From the NCBI GenBank assembly GCA_021521415.1, contig JAIQDT010000169.1:346001-410000 (forward strand): a DNA stretch of 64,000 nt, in the 5' to 3' direction. Under the pieces are notes generated by a model. That model searched no databases, was not told the origin of the DNA, and was given only the letters and a program-made list of their open reading frames with translations. This document shows, piece by piece, positions 1 to 11,818 of the stretch (positions within the stretch are counted from its first letter, which is position 1; each line of letters begins with the position of its first letter). The DNA is from Bidens hawaiensis (lineage: Eukaryota; Streptophyta; Magnoliopsida; Asterales; Asteraceae). The position numbers and the translations under genes are program-made.

Positions 1-1509
1 AAAGCTTCTTTGGTTGAGCTAGATCCATTAAGTTTACCACCAAGAATGTAATCACACACATATGTTGCCTGAATATAATATAAAAAACCATTTAATTCAG
101 GTATAGTTGTGAATAAGTTCCTTCACTTCAAAAGAAAAAAAATATACTAAGCTTTACCTCATCCATGTTCTTCACAATTATATACTTTCCTGCAAAAGAA
201 GCTGTAGCTACCGTCTCTTCGTGAGAATATTTACCATGGATTATTGAAGTATAGTCTCCTTTCTTGTGCTTTTCAACAGTATTCCACACCTTCAACACCA
301 ACAAATATACATATGAGCATTATTAGGCTTTGTGCGTGACCTGAACGGTTCAGTGCGCCGTTGATAAATCGTTCGGCGGGAAGTTCGTTTATTTAATAAA
401 CGAACGGACATGAACAAAAATTTATGTTCATTTAGTTAAATGAACGAACATCAACGCATGGCTCATTCGTTCATTTATGTCCATGAAAGCTCATTTAAAT
501 TTGTTTTAACTTTGTTCGTTTACACTCATTTATGTTTGTTAGATTACTCTTGTTTAAGTTCGTACGTTTACGTTTGTTGTTTAAATTTACTTTAATTGGG
601 TTTGGCGCAGTTATGTTTGTTCAGTTATGGCCGTCCGTTTATGTCCGTGAACCATTCGTTTATATTGTTAACGAACAAAAATTAGCGAACATGATCAATT
701 TGTTAAACGATTTAACACAAACAAGAAAATTGTGTTCATTTGATTATACTTGTTCGATCGTTTATTAGATTAAAGTTGAACGAACGAACACGTTTTCATT
801 CGGTTCATTTACAGGCCTACACACCAATGGTTAATATTATGCAAAAGAATAACAAAAAAAAAAAAAATACCTTAGACACCCAGGGGCAAGTGGTATCGAC
901 TATTTGTACTTGTTTGTTACTCAAAGTCAACATCTCGTCGACTGCAGCTCCAAAAGCCGGAAGGATTACAACATCGCCCTTATCAACAACATCAAACTGT
1001 TGTTCAATGGGGATATCTTGAACTTTCATCTCTTGTAGCCTCTAATAATACATAATTCAATATTTTCAGCATAAGCTAGAAATAATCATGATGAACTTTT
1101 TTAAAATCAGAAAGCAAAATGAATACTACCTTATTAACAGTTGGATTGTGAATAATTTCGTTGGTGATCCATATGTTGTCATTGTTTCCTGGCTTCATAA
1201 GCAATCTCCCAGCAAAAGCCATAAGCTTCAGCTAGCTTTACAGTAACATTTCCCCATGTGTATTCATAGTTATTTTCCTTCAAAGTCTTAATGATGTCAC
1301 ATGTTTATGTATATATATATATATGTATGTATCTTACTTACTTACTGGTATACTCTTGATTCATTCGGTCTCCGTCCAAATCCTTTGCGGTTATAATTAT
1401 CGCTTCTCGACGGAATACTTTAGCGTCAAAATCAGAGGAGGAAGAAAGAGGCTTCCGGCATCGGAAGATTGTGAAGAGATGGGAGTTAGTTCAGTTGGAG
1501 AGATGCCAT
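1..1509 (-). pseudogene. HDR: HDR/IspH (4-hydroxy-3-methylbut-2-enyl diphosphate reductase) pseudogene, partial
   Basis: HDR is the last enzyme of the plastid MEP isoprenoid pathway, an Fe-S reductase making IPP and DMAPP. On the minus strand a possible ATG at 1509-1507 is soon followed by a stop. HDR-like segments follow in order: about 1435-1340 (DFDAKVF, then NYNRKGFG in another frame), about 1292-1129 (YEYTWGNVTVKLAEAYGFCW), about 1044-871 ([22 protein letters not shown] to TTCPWVS), 289-158 ([19 protein letters not shown]) and 68-1 (ATYVCDYILGGKL). GT-AG borders at 871, 289, 158 and 68 look usable. The N-terminal part is shortened and frameshifted, about seven residues after GFCW are missing, and a frameshift follows ARKQ. 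The gene continues past the left edge. A functional HDR must exist elsewhere; this looks like a decayed duplicate. Confidence 0.85.
335..815. repeat. AACGAAC/TTCGTTTA-rich repeat in an HDR pseudogene intron
   Basis: The intron at 290-870 is filled by many copies of short words such as TTCGTTTA, AACGAAC and GAACATGAAC in both orientations, so the segment can fold on itself. The same composition and phrases recur at 7745-8880 in an intron of the neighbouring ligase gene. I see no protein-coding capacity. It is probably a non-autonomous element or foldback repeat; the exact ends are not clear. Confidence 0.6.
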
Positions 1510-2273
1510 TGGAAGACTAGTAGTTGTTGTGTTGTGGATAGCAGCAATAACTTGTGTCTTGTGTTTGTTCCAACCAACAACTGTGTGTTTTGTATATACA
1601 AAGAAAGGGGTCCCGTTATTAATTAATTATCTCGAACCGACCCCCAACACGAACCGAATCGTCGACCCGAAATTTTTTGAGTTCGTGACTTCGGTCACCC
1701 CGTGACTAAGGCCAAGGGTTTTCAGCTTGTATAATCCAGTGGCTATGGTTATGTTCTTTAAAAAAGAGAGAGAAGATGCTATATGCTCATTTGAAGTTTC
1801 ATTTATCTTCGTTAAGGTTAATTTAAAGCATATTTAAACCAATTATTTATTCTAAATTGGGGGTTATTCCATACAACTGTAGACGGTTAGACTCTAATTC
1901 TCATCTCCAATTCAATAGACGACTGACTATCCAAAACCTCACCTCTACTTCTAAATTTGCCCAACACTTGACCTCTACGTTGAAGTTCAATCAAAGATTT
2001 CGCCTCCATCAACACGAACAACAGGTTTTATCAACAACCCCCGATTAGAGAAAAGAAAGGATTTGAGAGAAAACTGTCTTTTTTGAAGGAAAGAAGTAGA
2101 GAAATGGAATGGAAATGTATGATGATTTAATTATATTATATTCTAAATTTGAGACTCGAAAGGAAGGAAACATGATACTTAATTAAAACTTTTCTTTCAC
2201 TCCCGTTTTTTTCTCTTCTTAATCCTCTTTCTTCGTTTAAGGGGTACCCTCTTTTTGTATTTCATCCCAACTC
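1510..2273. other. AT-rich intergenic sequence, no gene seen
   Basis: This stretch lies upstream of the HDR pseudogene start and may hold remnants of its promoter. It contains no coding region that I recognise and no clear terminal repeats. Confidence 0.5.
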
Positions 2274-2880
2274 GCATTCCCATTCAATCCACCATCTTTG
2301 ACCCTATAATTTAACAAAAAATCACTACTTTGCTACTTATTAAAAAAAAACCCACGTCCTATCCTCTATATCTATCTCTATCTCTATATTCTTTTTATAT
2401 TCTTTTTTCTCTTTCTACTCATTTATAATTTTAATTACATACTATTTTGTCTTATTATATTTTTCTTCTAAAAAATTTCTAATATTTTTTAGAAAAATCG
2501 CATTAAACGTTAAACAAGTCTAATTAAGCTCGGCTCAAACTCGTATAATATTTAAAACCAAACATTATAATTAATACATAAAGTTTAATTTTTATGTAGG
2601 TCCCAAATAACTCCATCCCAAAAAAAAGTATTACGTTGAATAAAATTAGTATTTAGTTTTTGGTGGATTGTGATACAATACCAGTAATGCAATTCAAACT
2701 TTACTGGGGCATTATTTTAGGATATTATTTTGACCCTTAATTTGTTTTAATTTATTCATTTGACCTCCACGTTATGCTCCCCATATCTTGCGTTATTTCC
2801 TGTCATTTCCTTTTATAATGCTTACTGAATTTATGTGCCTACTGTATCATTAAAAAGTGAAGGAGAAATCACAATAACCA

Positions 2881-3100
2881 CTGCAATTTAAACACATAAA
2901 CTGCTGCAAATTACATTAACCACTGCTGTAACTCAAACCAAGAAAACACAGGAACATATCGCATCTGTTATGCTGCAGTTTAAACACATTAACTGCTGCA
3001 AAACACTTTAACCATTGCTGCAAATCAAACCAGGAAATCACAGGAACAAATCGCATCTGTTTGCTACAGTACAAACAAATCAAAGTTGCAATCCAAATAC
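2881..3100. repeat. Tandem repeat, period about 91-92 bp, two copies plus a partial third
   Basis: Units start at 2881, 2973 and about 3064. Each begins with a CTGCA-TTTAAACACAT-like phrase, continues with an AACTGCTGCAAA phrase and ends with AGGAACA-ATCGCATCTGTT. The third unit decays after about 35 bp. There is no coding potential. Confidence 0.75.
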
Positions 3101-3885
3101 CGCAGCAGTAGAATGTGATGCAATACAAAAGTAATCACTAGAACATATAGAATAATAACAATAAAAGCAAAATGACAGTTGCATAGAGAATCATTACAAA
3201 AATGTTAACTAGTCAAACAAAAGATTAACAAAAGCAATAGCTCTAATGATCATCACATTCCTAACTCCAACCAGTACATTCATGAAATAATAAAATATAA
3301 TGCATGGATATTAAAGGAAAAGAAATAACAGCTGCAACAAATGGGCCCGAAATTCACGTCCGGATAATAAATACATGGATATCACATAACAAAAGAAAGA
3401 ACTTATGCTACCTGTTAGTCGATGCTTACGTAAGAAAATTACACGCATATTAGCGCAACAGTAAAAACTTTCCTCTTAAAACGTTCTGCTCATGAAATCT
3501 CGGAAGAAGTTCATCAAAGACTTCTTAATCATTTTCTTGGCATTAGTGGACAAAAGTTTCAAAATAAAATTCAAATAATTTGATTTCATAGTTTAAATGA
3601 AAACAAAGGAAGTCTATGTGATTTAGTTGTGAGCCGAGATCTCTAAAAAGAGCAGAACATAAAACATGTTGTTGGGTTTATACATAAATTAGCTGCAAGA
3701 GTAATTGACTATGTTCATGTTCTAAGCATTAGGATTTTTAGTCCACGCGCATCTTCCATGTTGGCAGAATCCTCCGCACGACACGTAATATTATTAATGG
3801 TTTAGCGCGCCACAACGTGCGCAGGTGTATGCGCACAGGTGAAACTTGTAAGCATGCTGCACGCAAACGAGTTTATGTGGTTAAT

Positions 3886-3916
3886 CGCCCCGCAACGTGG
3901 GTGGGCATTTTACTAG
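3886..3916 (+). mobile_element. Helitron-like 3' terminus (hairpin plus CTAG)
   Basis: A GC-rich imperfect hairpin (GCCCCGC...GGTGGGC, about 3887-3906) is followed closely by CTAG at 3913-3916 and then T, the layout of a Helitron 3' end. The matching 5' end was not identified, so the element's extent is unknown. Confidence 0.5.
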
Positions 3917-4572
3917 TTCTAATTATTTTAGACTTTTTAATTTTCAATACCTAGAGTGCTAATGATTGTTATAGAGATTACCTCCAATGTCCTAATTTTA
4001 TGTTCTATCAACATCTACCATAATTTGACATTCAATCGTAGTTCGGTTCCCTATTTTGTTGATTCATAAAGTGGTGGTGTATCCCTTCAGCAACAACACA
4101 AAAGGAACCTATTAATTAGGTGCCTTAAAACTGGCAGTTTGTAGAAGATGCACTAATAATCCTTTATAAAACTAGTTGTTTTAGCTTTGGTGTTCCTAAT
4201 TTTTGATGGATGAAGGTGAATTCAAGAAAATAGTTGTAATCTTACAATAAACATAATGAAATTGAGAGATGAAGATAGAGAGGTACCTGTTGCAGCTTGT
4301 ATCGATTAACACATGGACACCGATTGCTTCGATTCAACCCATAACTCTTTGATTTTAGAGAGGGCTGAGGAATCCTATAAAAAGTGACAAGGGCGGGTGA
4401 AAGTACAGCGTAGTTGAGATGGAGAGTGTACAGTAGCTTTTCATAAATAAAAAGTTACTGTAGCATGTTTCGAGTTAGAGAATGTAAACAGGGGATAGGA
4501 TGGAGTGAATATTTGAAAGATTTTTTTAAATTATAAAGATAGGGGGTGTTTTGAGGGATTGAATGGGAATGC

Positions 4573-4994
4573 TCTAACTAATTAGTAACATGAAACGAAT
4601 ATCAAATGCAACACGCCAGCAGCATACACAAAAGAGCTTAATAAACCCAAACCAATTATAGTATATCAAATGCAGCACCATACACACAACACAAGAGTTG
4701 AATTAACCAACCTCAACTGCCCGAAACCCTACTAATATACCCGAAACACCCCTAGATGATGACGGTTTATTCAACCCCAAACAAACATAGCATAAATGAA
4801 CCAAAAGTTAAAAAACAATATTATAAAACCAAAACCTACATCACCATGAAAATCAAAAGATCTTATATAAATAGCCAAAAAGTTTATAGTTATCAAAAGA
4901 GACCAAGTCATAGAATAGAGTCGCTCCTATGTCAGAGCTATACACTTGCTTATAACTAAAGTGACAGAGCAACTCCGATCACGCCTCCACCACC
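4573..4994. other. 3' flank of the RBR ligase gene, no gene seen
   Basis: AT-rich sequence directly downstream of the ligase stop codon, expected to contain its 3' UTR and polyadenylation region. I could not fix a polyadenylation signal. Confidence 0.4.
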
Positions 4995-7900
4995 TCAATT
5001 TCTATCGATCACATCAGGAGAAAAATTGAGGTCAAACATATTGTCGCCAGACCCGTCGTCTTTTCTAGCCCTCTTCATAGATGAAAATCCACTCTCTTCT
5101 GAGCTCCCAGAACCCGAAGGGCGATCAGACTCAGATGTGCCACCTGTCACATACATACAAAATGGATATGCTGAGATCACTTGAATTCTTTTGCCATTTT
5201 TTATAAATAAACACAATGATAATCCAAGATTTCATATAATTAACACTGATGTTTGGGCAGCTTTCAATCAGTTTGACCTATTTCCCTTATAGCTAAAAAG
5301 AGTTTATTCCGTTTGAGATCAAACGCAACCCACGTTTACCTATGCAAAAGTAAATGTGTCGAAAATCGAAATTGACACCATGCCAAATTAAAGAAAAGGA
5401 GTTCAAAATAATTTACCATTAGTAAGGTCTTCCAGCATATGACGTTTATCAGCATTGCATGGTTTTGCACCCCAACTGATCGGAAGCTCGATAGCCTTTT
5501 CAATTCCTTTTGAGTAATATGGAGCTATGTTATGAATGCCAAATTGTAGTGAACCTAGCAAATCTGTCGATATGCATTCATACCTACAAATGCAACCAAG
5601 TGAATACACTGCTTTTTAATTTATATATATATGGTATGGATCATAGGAGAACTTTTTGAAATTGAAAATTTTTGAGTTCTTAAATTAATTAAATTATTGA
5701 CATCCATACTTACATTTGCTTGCACAAGTTATCAGTGATCACAGAGAGATTAATAACTTGCATCCGAATTTCCACTATTCTGTCCTCAACATAGGTATCA
5801 AATGGTTCCTCAATAAACTTTGACAGTTTTTCAATATTAGTTTCCAACTGCTGCTGTTGATCCTCAAACAAATGCTGTTTATTATCTAGCTCTTCTTTTG
5901 TCATCTCACCATTAAAAAGTTCTTCCCCAAACATATAATATGCAAACGGGTATGAATATGAAAGTGCCCGCCTTGATCTGAATAACCGATAAAGCCCGTT
6001 TGTAACCCAGCTAAAATCCCGTAACTGTGATTCTTTTCCCTCCAGAACCGTCACTTTCTCATGTATGGTCTCTTTAAGCCTAGATTCCTGCTTGAATGAA
6101 TCTGTATGGGCTTTGTAACGGTTGTGATAATGCATGTACCGATAAAGTTCCCGCTTTGCGCGTTCAGATTTTTTCTCACGGTCTTCTTTGTAGCGACCGC
6201 AACTATGACCAGTGATGCTTGACCATGTATGGTCCCGACCAGTTGCGCCACCACATAGCCAACTAGTTCACACATATCCAAAAATTTTTAAAAGGTTAGC
6301 ATATTATTTGCATAACTAAAGCAAACTATTGAACACATTATAATTGATTAAAATAGAGGAGTATATCATCATTTCTGACTAAACAAATGCATTAAACCAT
6401 TTCCCCAGAATTCTAATGGTACACAAAAATAATGATCTTACCAAAAGATTAGCGAGGGGCAAGATGAGTGGTCAGGTAACACTTCAAAACGGATCAGCTT
6501 TAGTTCAGAACGAACTGGGTCAAATCAGGTTGGGTTGACCTGAGAACCCTGTTTTGTTCATTTTTTAATATAATGACTACATCATTCTAAATATGGTTAC
6601 AAAAGCAGTCTCGTTACAACAACAATCTAAATCTTACAAAACAATTGATTTAAGATGTTGATTAAGGGTATGCACGAACTGAAATAACCGAACCAAAATA
6701 ACCCAACCAAATAGAAAAACATCGGTTCGGCTTTATGTTTTTTAAAAACCGATTTCTCCTTTCAGTTTCGGTTTTGCTATCACCAAAAACGAACCAAAAA
6801 TCCCAAGAAAAACAATTTTAAGTAATCTTTAACAAATTAATAAAAGGTATAGACCAAAATATTTGGGGTTCAAACGTGTAATAATTAATTCAAATGATTA
6901 AAAATAATATCTTAAGCCCAAAGTTTCAAGCCCATTTTCACCCAAAATTTCTAAGCCCAAATAGTAAAACCGAAACTGAACCCATTGTAATAAGGGAAAA
7001 CTGAAAAACCGGAACCAAACGGTTTTCAAAAACCCAAAAACTGAACTTCTGGTTTTTGGTTCAGTCTGAGTTCAAAACCTACCCATGCACACCCTGTAAT
7101 CTTGATGCACTAAAAATACAATTACATATTAGTCCCTCTACTATATATTATGACCGCACCAAAACTGTCACCAATACAAAAGGGTTGAAATGAAATGAAC
7201 AACAAAATCAAGTTCTTACCAAAAGGCTTGTCCACATATGCAGCTGACTAGATTACAACCACCATTTTTCTCAACAGGTTTATGACACTTGGGACAAGGT
7301 TTTGTATGAACTGTAATCCAATTCACTGTTTCTGATTCATCTCTGCATTTCTTGGTCCAAAGTTCCCACATAACACAAGAACAAGGAGAATGAGCTTCAC
7401 ATAAACAACTGAAACAAAATTGGTTACCACACGAGCATTCAACTTCACAAAATTCGTCATCTTCAACACGGATTGCATTCCCGCAATGAGGAGTACTTGG
7501 ACACCATTTCACCATTTTATTATCTTCAATGTATGACTCCAGAAGAAAGCGATCAAACTTCTCAGCCAAATCAGGATGCCTTTTGTTGACTAGATCCCGG
7601 ATTACTGACTCGTCACATATAGCAAAACATTTATGTGCCATGCATCGGATTCGTCTGCTTTGCCCCTCGTTTATTTTTACAATAAAATGTTCTGTCCAGC
7701 CTATTAAAAAACATGAATACCCCGTTAGCAGGCATGTAAATGAACCAAACATTCAGTGAACCGTTTGTTCACTTAGTATAAACGAACGGGCATGAAAAGG
7801 AGCTTTTTGTTCATTTAATTTACTCGAACGAACATGAACATAAGAATCGTTCGTTTACATTCGTTTATGTTCATTTATGTTGTTTGATTTAAGTTCATTC

Positions 7901-10900
7901 GTTTACATTTATTGATACATTCATTTAAATTTGTTGACCCATTACAATATAGTGAGGTTTTATGAAAGTCAAATATCTCTTTACAGCCTAGTCTAGTTTT
8001 ATCAACTCAGTTAGGTCCCTTCATCTATGCATATGTCCATTTGTTTATGTTCATGAACCATTCTTTACACTGTTGATAAACAAACACGAACCTGTAGATT
8101 TTCTTAACAAACGAACACGACCACATACATTTTCTTAACAAACGAACACAAACAAGAAAACCTTGTTCATTTACTTGCTCATGTTCGATCTTTTGTTCGG
8201 TTAAAGTTAAACGAATGAACATAAACGAACACGAACACATTCATGTTCTTAACAAACGAGCACGAACAAGAAACCCCTGTTCATTTAATTGTTTGTGTTT
8301 GATCGTTTTTACTATTTCATTTTGTTCATTTTTTAATGAACATACACAAACAACAAAACCCCGGTCATTTAATTATTCAATTGTTCGTGTTTGATCGTTT
8401 GTTTGGTTAAAGTTAAACAAACACTAACAAGAAGACCATGTCCGTTTAATTGTTTGTGTTCGATGGTTTATTTAGTTAAAGATAAAAGAACGAACATAAA
8501 CAAACACATTCAGTTTCTTAACAAACACGAGTGTTCGTTTAATTTCTCGTGTTCGGTGGTTTATTCGGTTAAAGTTAAACAAACACGGACACGTTCATTT
8601 TCTTTATAAACAAACACAAAACAACAAAACCCTGTTCGTTTATTTGTTTGTGTTCAAAGTTTTGTTCAGTTAAAGTTAAACGAACGAGCATAAACAAACA
8701 TGAACACGTTCTTGACAAACACGACCATAAAACCCTGTTTGTTTAATTGTCTGTGTTCCATCATTTGTTCGGATAAAAGTTAAACAAACGAACATGTTCT
8801 AATGAGCGAACACGGAAACCTTTTTCGTTAGGTTAAATTTAAAAAAAACGAACAAGAAAACGATTATTTGTTAGAATAAAGTTTTAAAAAAAACACGAAC
8901 ATGCTCTGTAAAACAACAAACCACTTGATTAAAAGTTAAGTATATCTTACAGTTATTACAAAAGCAGTGCCCACAATCCATTTTTGTCATTTCATTGGAT
9001 GGTAAGTCCTCCATGCATATATCACACATTATTGTAGAAGTAGATAACGAAGAGTCTGGATTAAGAGACTCAATAATAGGCACACCAGCCTCAGTAAACA
9101 AACGGTCTTTTCCTTTCTCCACAAGTACTGCAAGTATCTTATCGACATCCCAACGATAATGGATAAGTAGGGTTCGCGCATGGTGTTCCCTCAGAGACAT
9201 TAATTCTGTAACTCTACGCAAATCTTCCCTCTAAAAAAATGTAATTATCAGAACTTTAACAGGTAGATAAGATGCAAGATAAAAACTAACGGTTAACCAA
9301 ATTCTACCTGCGCAGCCAAAAGAGACTCTTTTGTTATGACCTGTAAAAAATGTAAGAAATGTTCAAGAAAAGTTAAAAATAGAAACACAGAGTTCTACAC
9401 CAGCAAAGTGGGATAGTAAATAGAAAGGTAAGTAATAATCATAATACTAATAAAATTAATAATGATAATAATAATAATAACATACAAATAAAGGTAATGA
9501 TCCTAGCAAAAAGTAATAACATACAAGGTAAGGATAATATGATAGTATGAAGCAATATGATGCTACAATTTAAAAAGCCAACAAAATGTGAAACATCACT
9601 ACAAAGAGTTGAAGCATCCTGCTGTTCGGTTTTAGCCAAGGGGTGAAGCAATAAATAGGTAACAGACTTTTGAACATCAATAAAAGAATGCCCATTAAAG
9701 GCATTGATGAGTCAAAATGTGGAAAAAAACTGCCTGAACTGCTTCAGTGGAAAACTGAATGGCTAAACTAGTGTCTTGACTCTTGAGCAATTAAAACAAA
9801 ATAGCTAATAGACTTGTGTACATCAATAGAAGAGGGAAAATCCAGCGCACGAGGCTCCCGCATGTGTGGGTCTGGAAAATGTCGGGGCAACTTGGGCCTG
9901 ATGTATGCATCCTTACCCTGAAATTCTGCAACGGATTTTCCCACAAAGTCTGTTAAAGACATAGATGAATCAAAATGGAAAAAAAAAAAAGAAAAATGTT
10001 TAAATCACAGTCACCTAGTTGTGGTTCGATCCGATACAGGAACAAGGAACGCGATTAGCTAGTGGGGGCGTATTCGGTGCGTAGGGGGTAGGTTCATTAC
10101 AAACCGGTACGGTGTACCATAGTCCATAGAGTCCTGTTCGATGTTCCCAACTCAAAACATAATTTACCAAGATCCAAAATTCAAATTACATAACATAGAA
10201 TAAAATTTGATTTTTATTGCTGTAAATTGATTGACCTGTCTTTGGAAACCAGGAAGCAAATTGGTAGGTCGGCCGTAAATTGATTCATGTATTACCTAAA
10301 GATCGTTTAGGAATAGAATAGAGGAGTTGCCTTATCTACCGCCTAAATTGATTGGATCTATTAAATTGAAAGAAAACGCTAACAAAAACAATCCAATTGC
10401 GTACGCCACGCCATATCGATGGGATCATTTTTAATTTCATTCAGAATCGACGAACCAGTTAATTGTATTCGTATTCACTCCCGATTAGAAACGCCGCACC
10501 AGTCAATCAAACTCACGATTTCATGGAAATTGGGAGGGTGCGCGACTTAGTTTGGGAACAAAACAATCCCATACGTAATGCGCGGCCTTACCAGCGATTT
10601 ATGTGACTATGGTTCAAATTGCTATAGTGAAAAACAGAAAGTTTAAGCTTGTGTCTCAAGCAATTGAAACCAGAATATCTGAAGAAAAGAACATCGGAGT
10701 GCTGACATTAAGCTGAATCATATAAGGTAACAAAGATGTAACATATGTGGTAAAGAACCACGTGTACGTGTTAATGAGAAAACATGACAGAAATAAGCAC
10801 GAGTGTTGCAGGAGGAAAACAAAGATTTACCTCTCTCCAAGAGATAACAAATAAGTAAAGAAACCAGAAAACATATACCAGGAAAACTCACATTAACGGG

Positions 10901-11343
10901 CATACACACGTGACACTAAACATCCCACAACGTGTAAGACAAAGGTGAAACACATCTACTAATTCAATTATAGAAACATAGATTTGAATTTGGAAAACAA
11001 ATTGCCAGAAATAAACAAACAATGATTCGGATACGCATTCCACAAATACCATCAAATAAAAATAATAATAATAAAACCTAAAAGAAAACCCCCAATAATA
11101 AAAAAGCCCTAGCCAATAATTACCAATCAAAACACAGACAGAAATTAAACAACTAATCAAAGAGTCGTAATTAAAAGCTAAACCCTAATTGAAGAGTATA
11201 TATACCTTAGATGAGGAGCGTTTAGGTGGAGGGCACTGATGATCGGAATCATCGTGGTCGATTGCATCGTCAAAGGAATCACGATCAGAGCAATAATAAT
11301 CTTCTTCGCCGCCGCTGCTCATGCCATCCTCCTCTAATTCCAT
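4995..11343 (-). CDS. ARI: Ariadne-family RBR E3 ubiquitin-protein ligase (ARI5/7/8-like), 7 exons, 598 aa
   Basis: RBR ligases take ubiquitin from an E2 onto a RING2 cysteine and pass it to substrates. Exons on the minus strand: 11343-11206, 9340-9308, 9230-8951, 7700-7220, 6262-5714, 5583-5417 and 5143-4995. All introns are GT-AG and the exons total 1797 bp with no internal stop. An acidic N-terminus is followed by VITKESLLAAQ and then RING1 (CDICMEDLPSNEM...DCGHCFCNNCW), IBR (CPSTPHCGNAI...CSCGNQFCFSC) and RING2 (CPKCHKPVEKNGGCN...FCWLCG, with the Cys of GGC as the expected catalytic residue). An Ariadne domain with Gln/Glu-rich coiled coil follows, then a Ser/acidic tail ending in DVIDRN. 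The length is close to plant ARI8-type proteins. Introns 1, 3 and 4 are enlarged by repeats. The exact ARI paralogue is not resolved. This is the only intact host gene seen. Confidence 0.93.
6665..7097. repeat. CCGAACCAAA-rich element in intron 4 of the RBR gene
   Basis: The ends GGGTATGCACG (about 6665) and CCCATGCACACCCT (to 7097) are near inverted copies. The interior is rich in ACCGAACC and CGGTTTT words that can pair with each other. This looks like a small non-autonomous DNA element, perhaps hAT-like. I could not find a convincing target duplication. Confidence 0.45.
7745..8880. repeat. TTCGTTTA/AACGAAC repeat array in intron 3 of the RBR gene
   Basis: It has the same word content as the repeat in the HDR pseudogene intron. 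From about 8161 to 8821 it resolves into about seven degenerate tandem units of 75-115 bp. Each runs roughly: TGTTCGTTTAATTG, a GTGTTCGATCG phrase, GTTAAAGTTAAAC, a run of AACGAACA words, then AACAAAACCC. The intron still has good splice borders at 7700 and 8951. Confidence 0.7.
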
Positions 11344-11511
11344 CGCCAAAATTCGATCGAAATCAAGAATAGATATTGAATTGGATTGAGGCTAAACAGA
11401 AAGATCGACTTCAACAAGAAGAAGCATACTGCCGGCTAAGAAAAGAAAATAATAGTATATTATTGGTTTGGGGCTTTACCTTGCGACGACGATGAGGAGG
11501 AAGAGGCGATT
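11344..11511 (-). promoter_or_regulatory. 5' UTR/proximal promoter of the RBR ligase gene
   Basis: This 168-bp interval lies between the ligase start codon and a MITE. On the minus strand GTCGTCGCAAG is followed by GTAAAG at about 11480, which could be the donor of a 5' UTR intron. No clear TATA box is seen; the transcription start is unknown and may lie inside the MITE. Confidence 0.35.
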
Positions 11512-11818
11512 GAGCATTCTCATCCTGATTGATATCTCCAAACCAAAAATTACACTAAAACTCATTTTATTTTCTCTCTCCATTTCAATTAAATAATACT
11601 TTTTATACCTTTTATCGTTACATTTTCTCTTTCATTCACTCACAACCACTTTCAAAATATATTAAAAAATTATAAAGGATAACAGTAACTTTTCAAATAT
11701 ACAGAAAAATCACTACTTTTTCTAAAATATTAAAACTCTTCACTTATAACACCCTAAATCACTATCTAAATTATAAAAACACCACTCACATATTATAATG
11801 GGTTGGATGAGAATGCTC
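11512..11818. mobile_element. MITE with GAGCATTCTCATCC terminal inverted repeats
   Basis: GAGCATTCTCATCC at 11512 is mirrored by GGATGAGAATGCTC ending at 11818, giving a 307-bp AT-rich element with no coding capacity. The interior (TTTCAATTAAATAATAC, CACTCACAACCACTTT) matches the inverted-repeat element around 60845-61268, so both belong to one family. It lies immediately upstream of the ligase gene. Confidence 0.75.

Larger units (their letters stand above)
2274..4572. mobile_element. Possible TIR element with GCATTCCCATTCAATCC ends
   Basis: The 17-bp word GCATTCCCATTCAATCC at 2274 recurs inverted at the right edge (ending 4572). The termini resemble the GAGCATTC family of the MITE at 11512-11818. 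Inside lie AT-rich sequence, a tandem repeat and a Helitron-like terminus, so the interior is composite. The pairing of the two ends is inferred and no target duplication was found. Confidence 0.35.

Noticed and set aside
1323..1520. 65-codon plus-strand frame
   Set aside because: Antisense to the HDR pseudogene first exon; no features of its own.
9439..9962. Small minus-strand frames between exons 1 and 2 of the RBR gene
   Set aside because: They lie in an intron, and the exon join 9340-9308 to 11343-11206 gives the expected Ariadne N-terminus without them.
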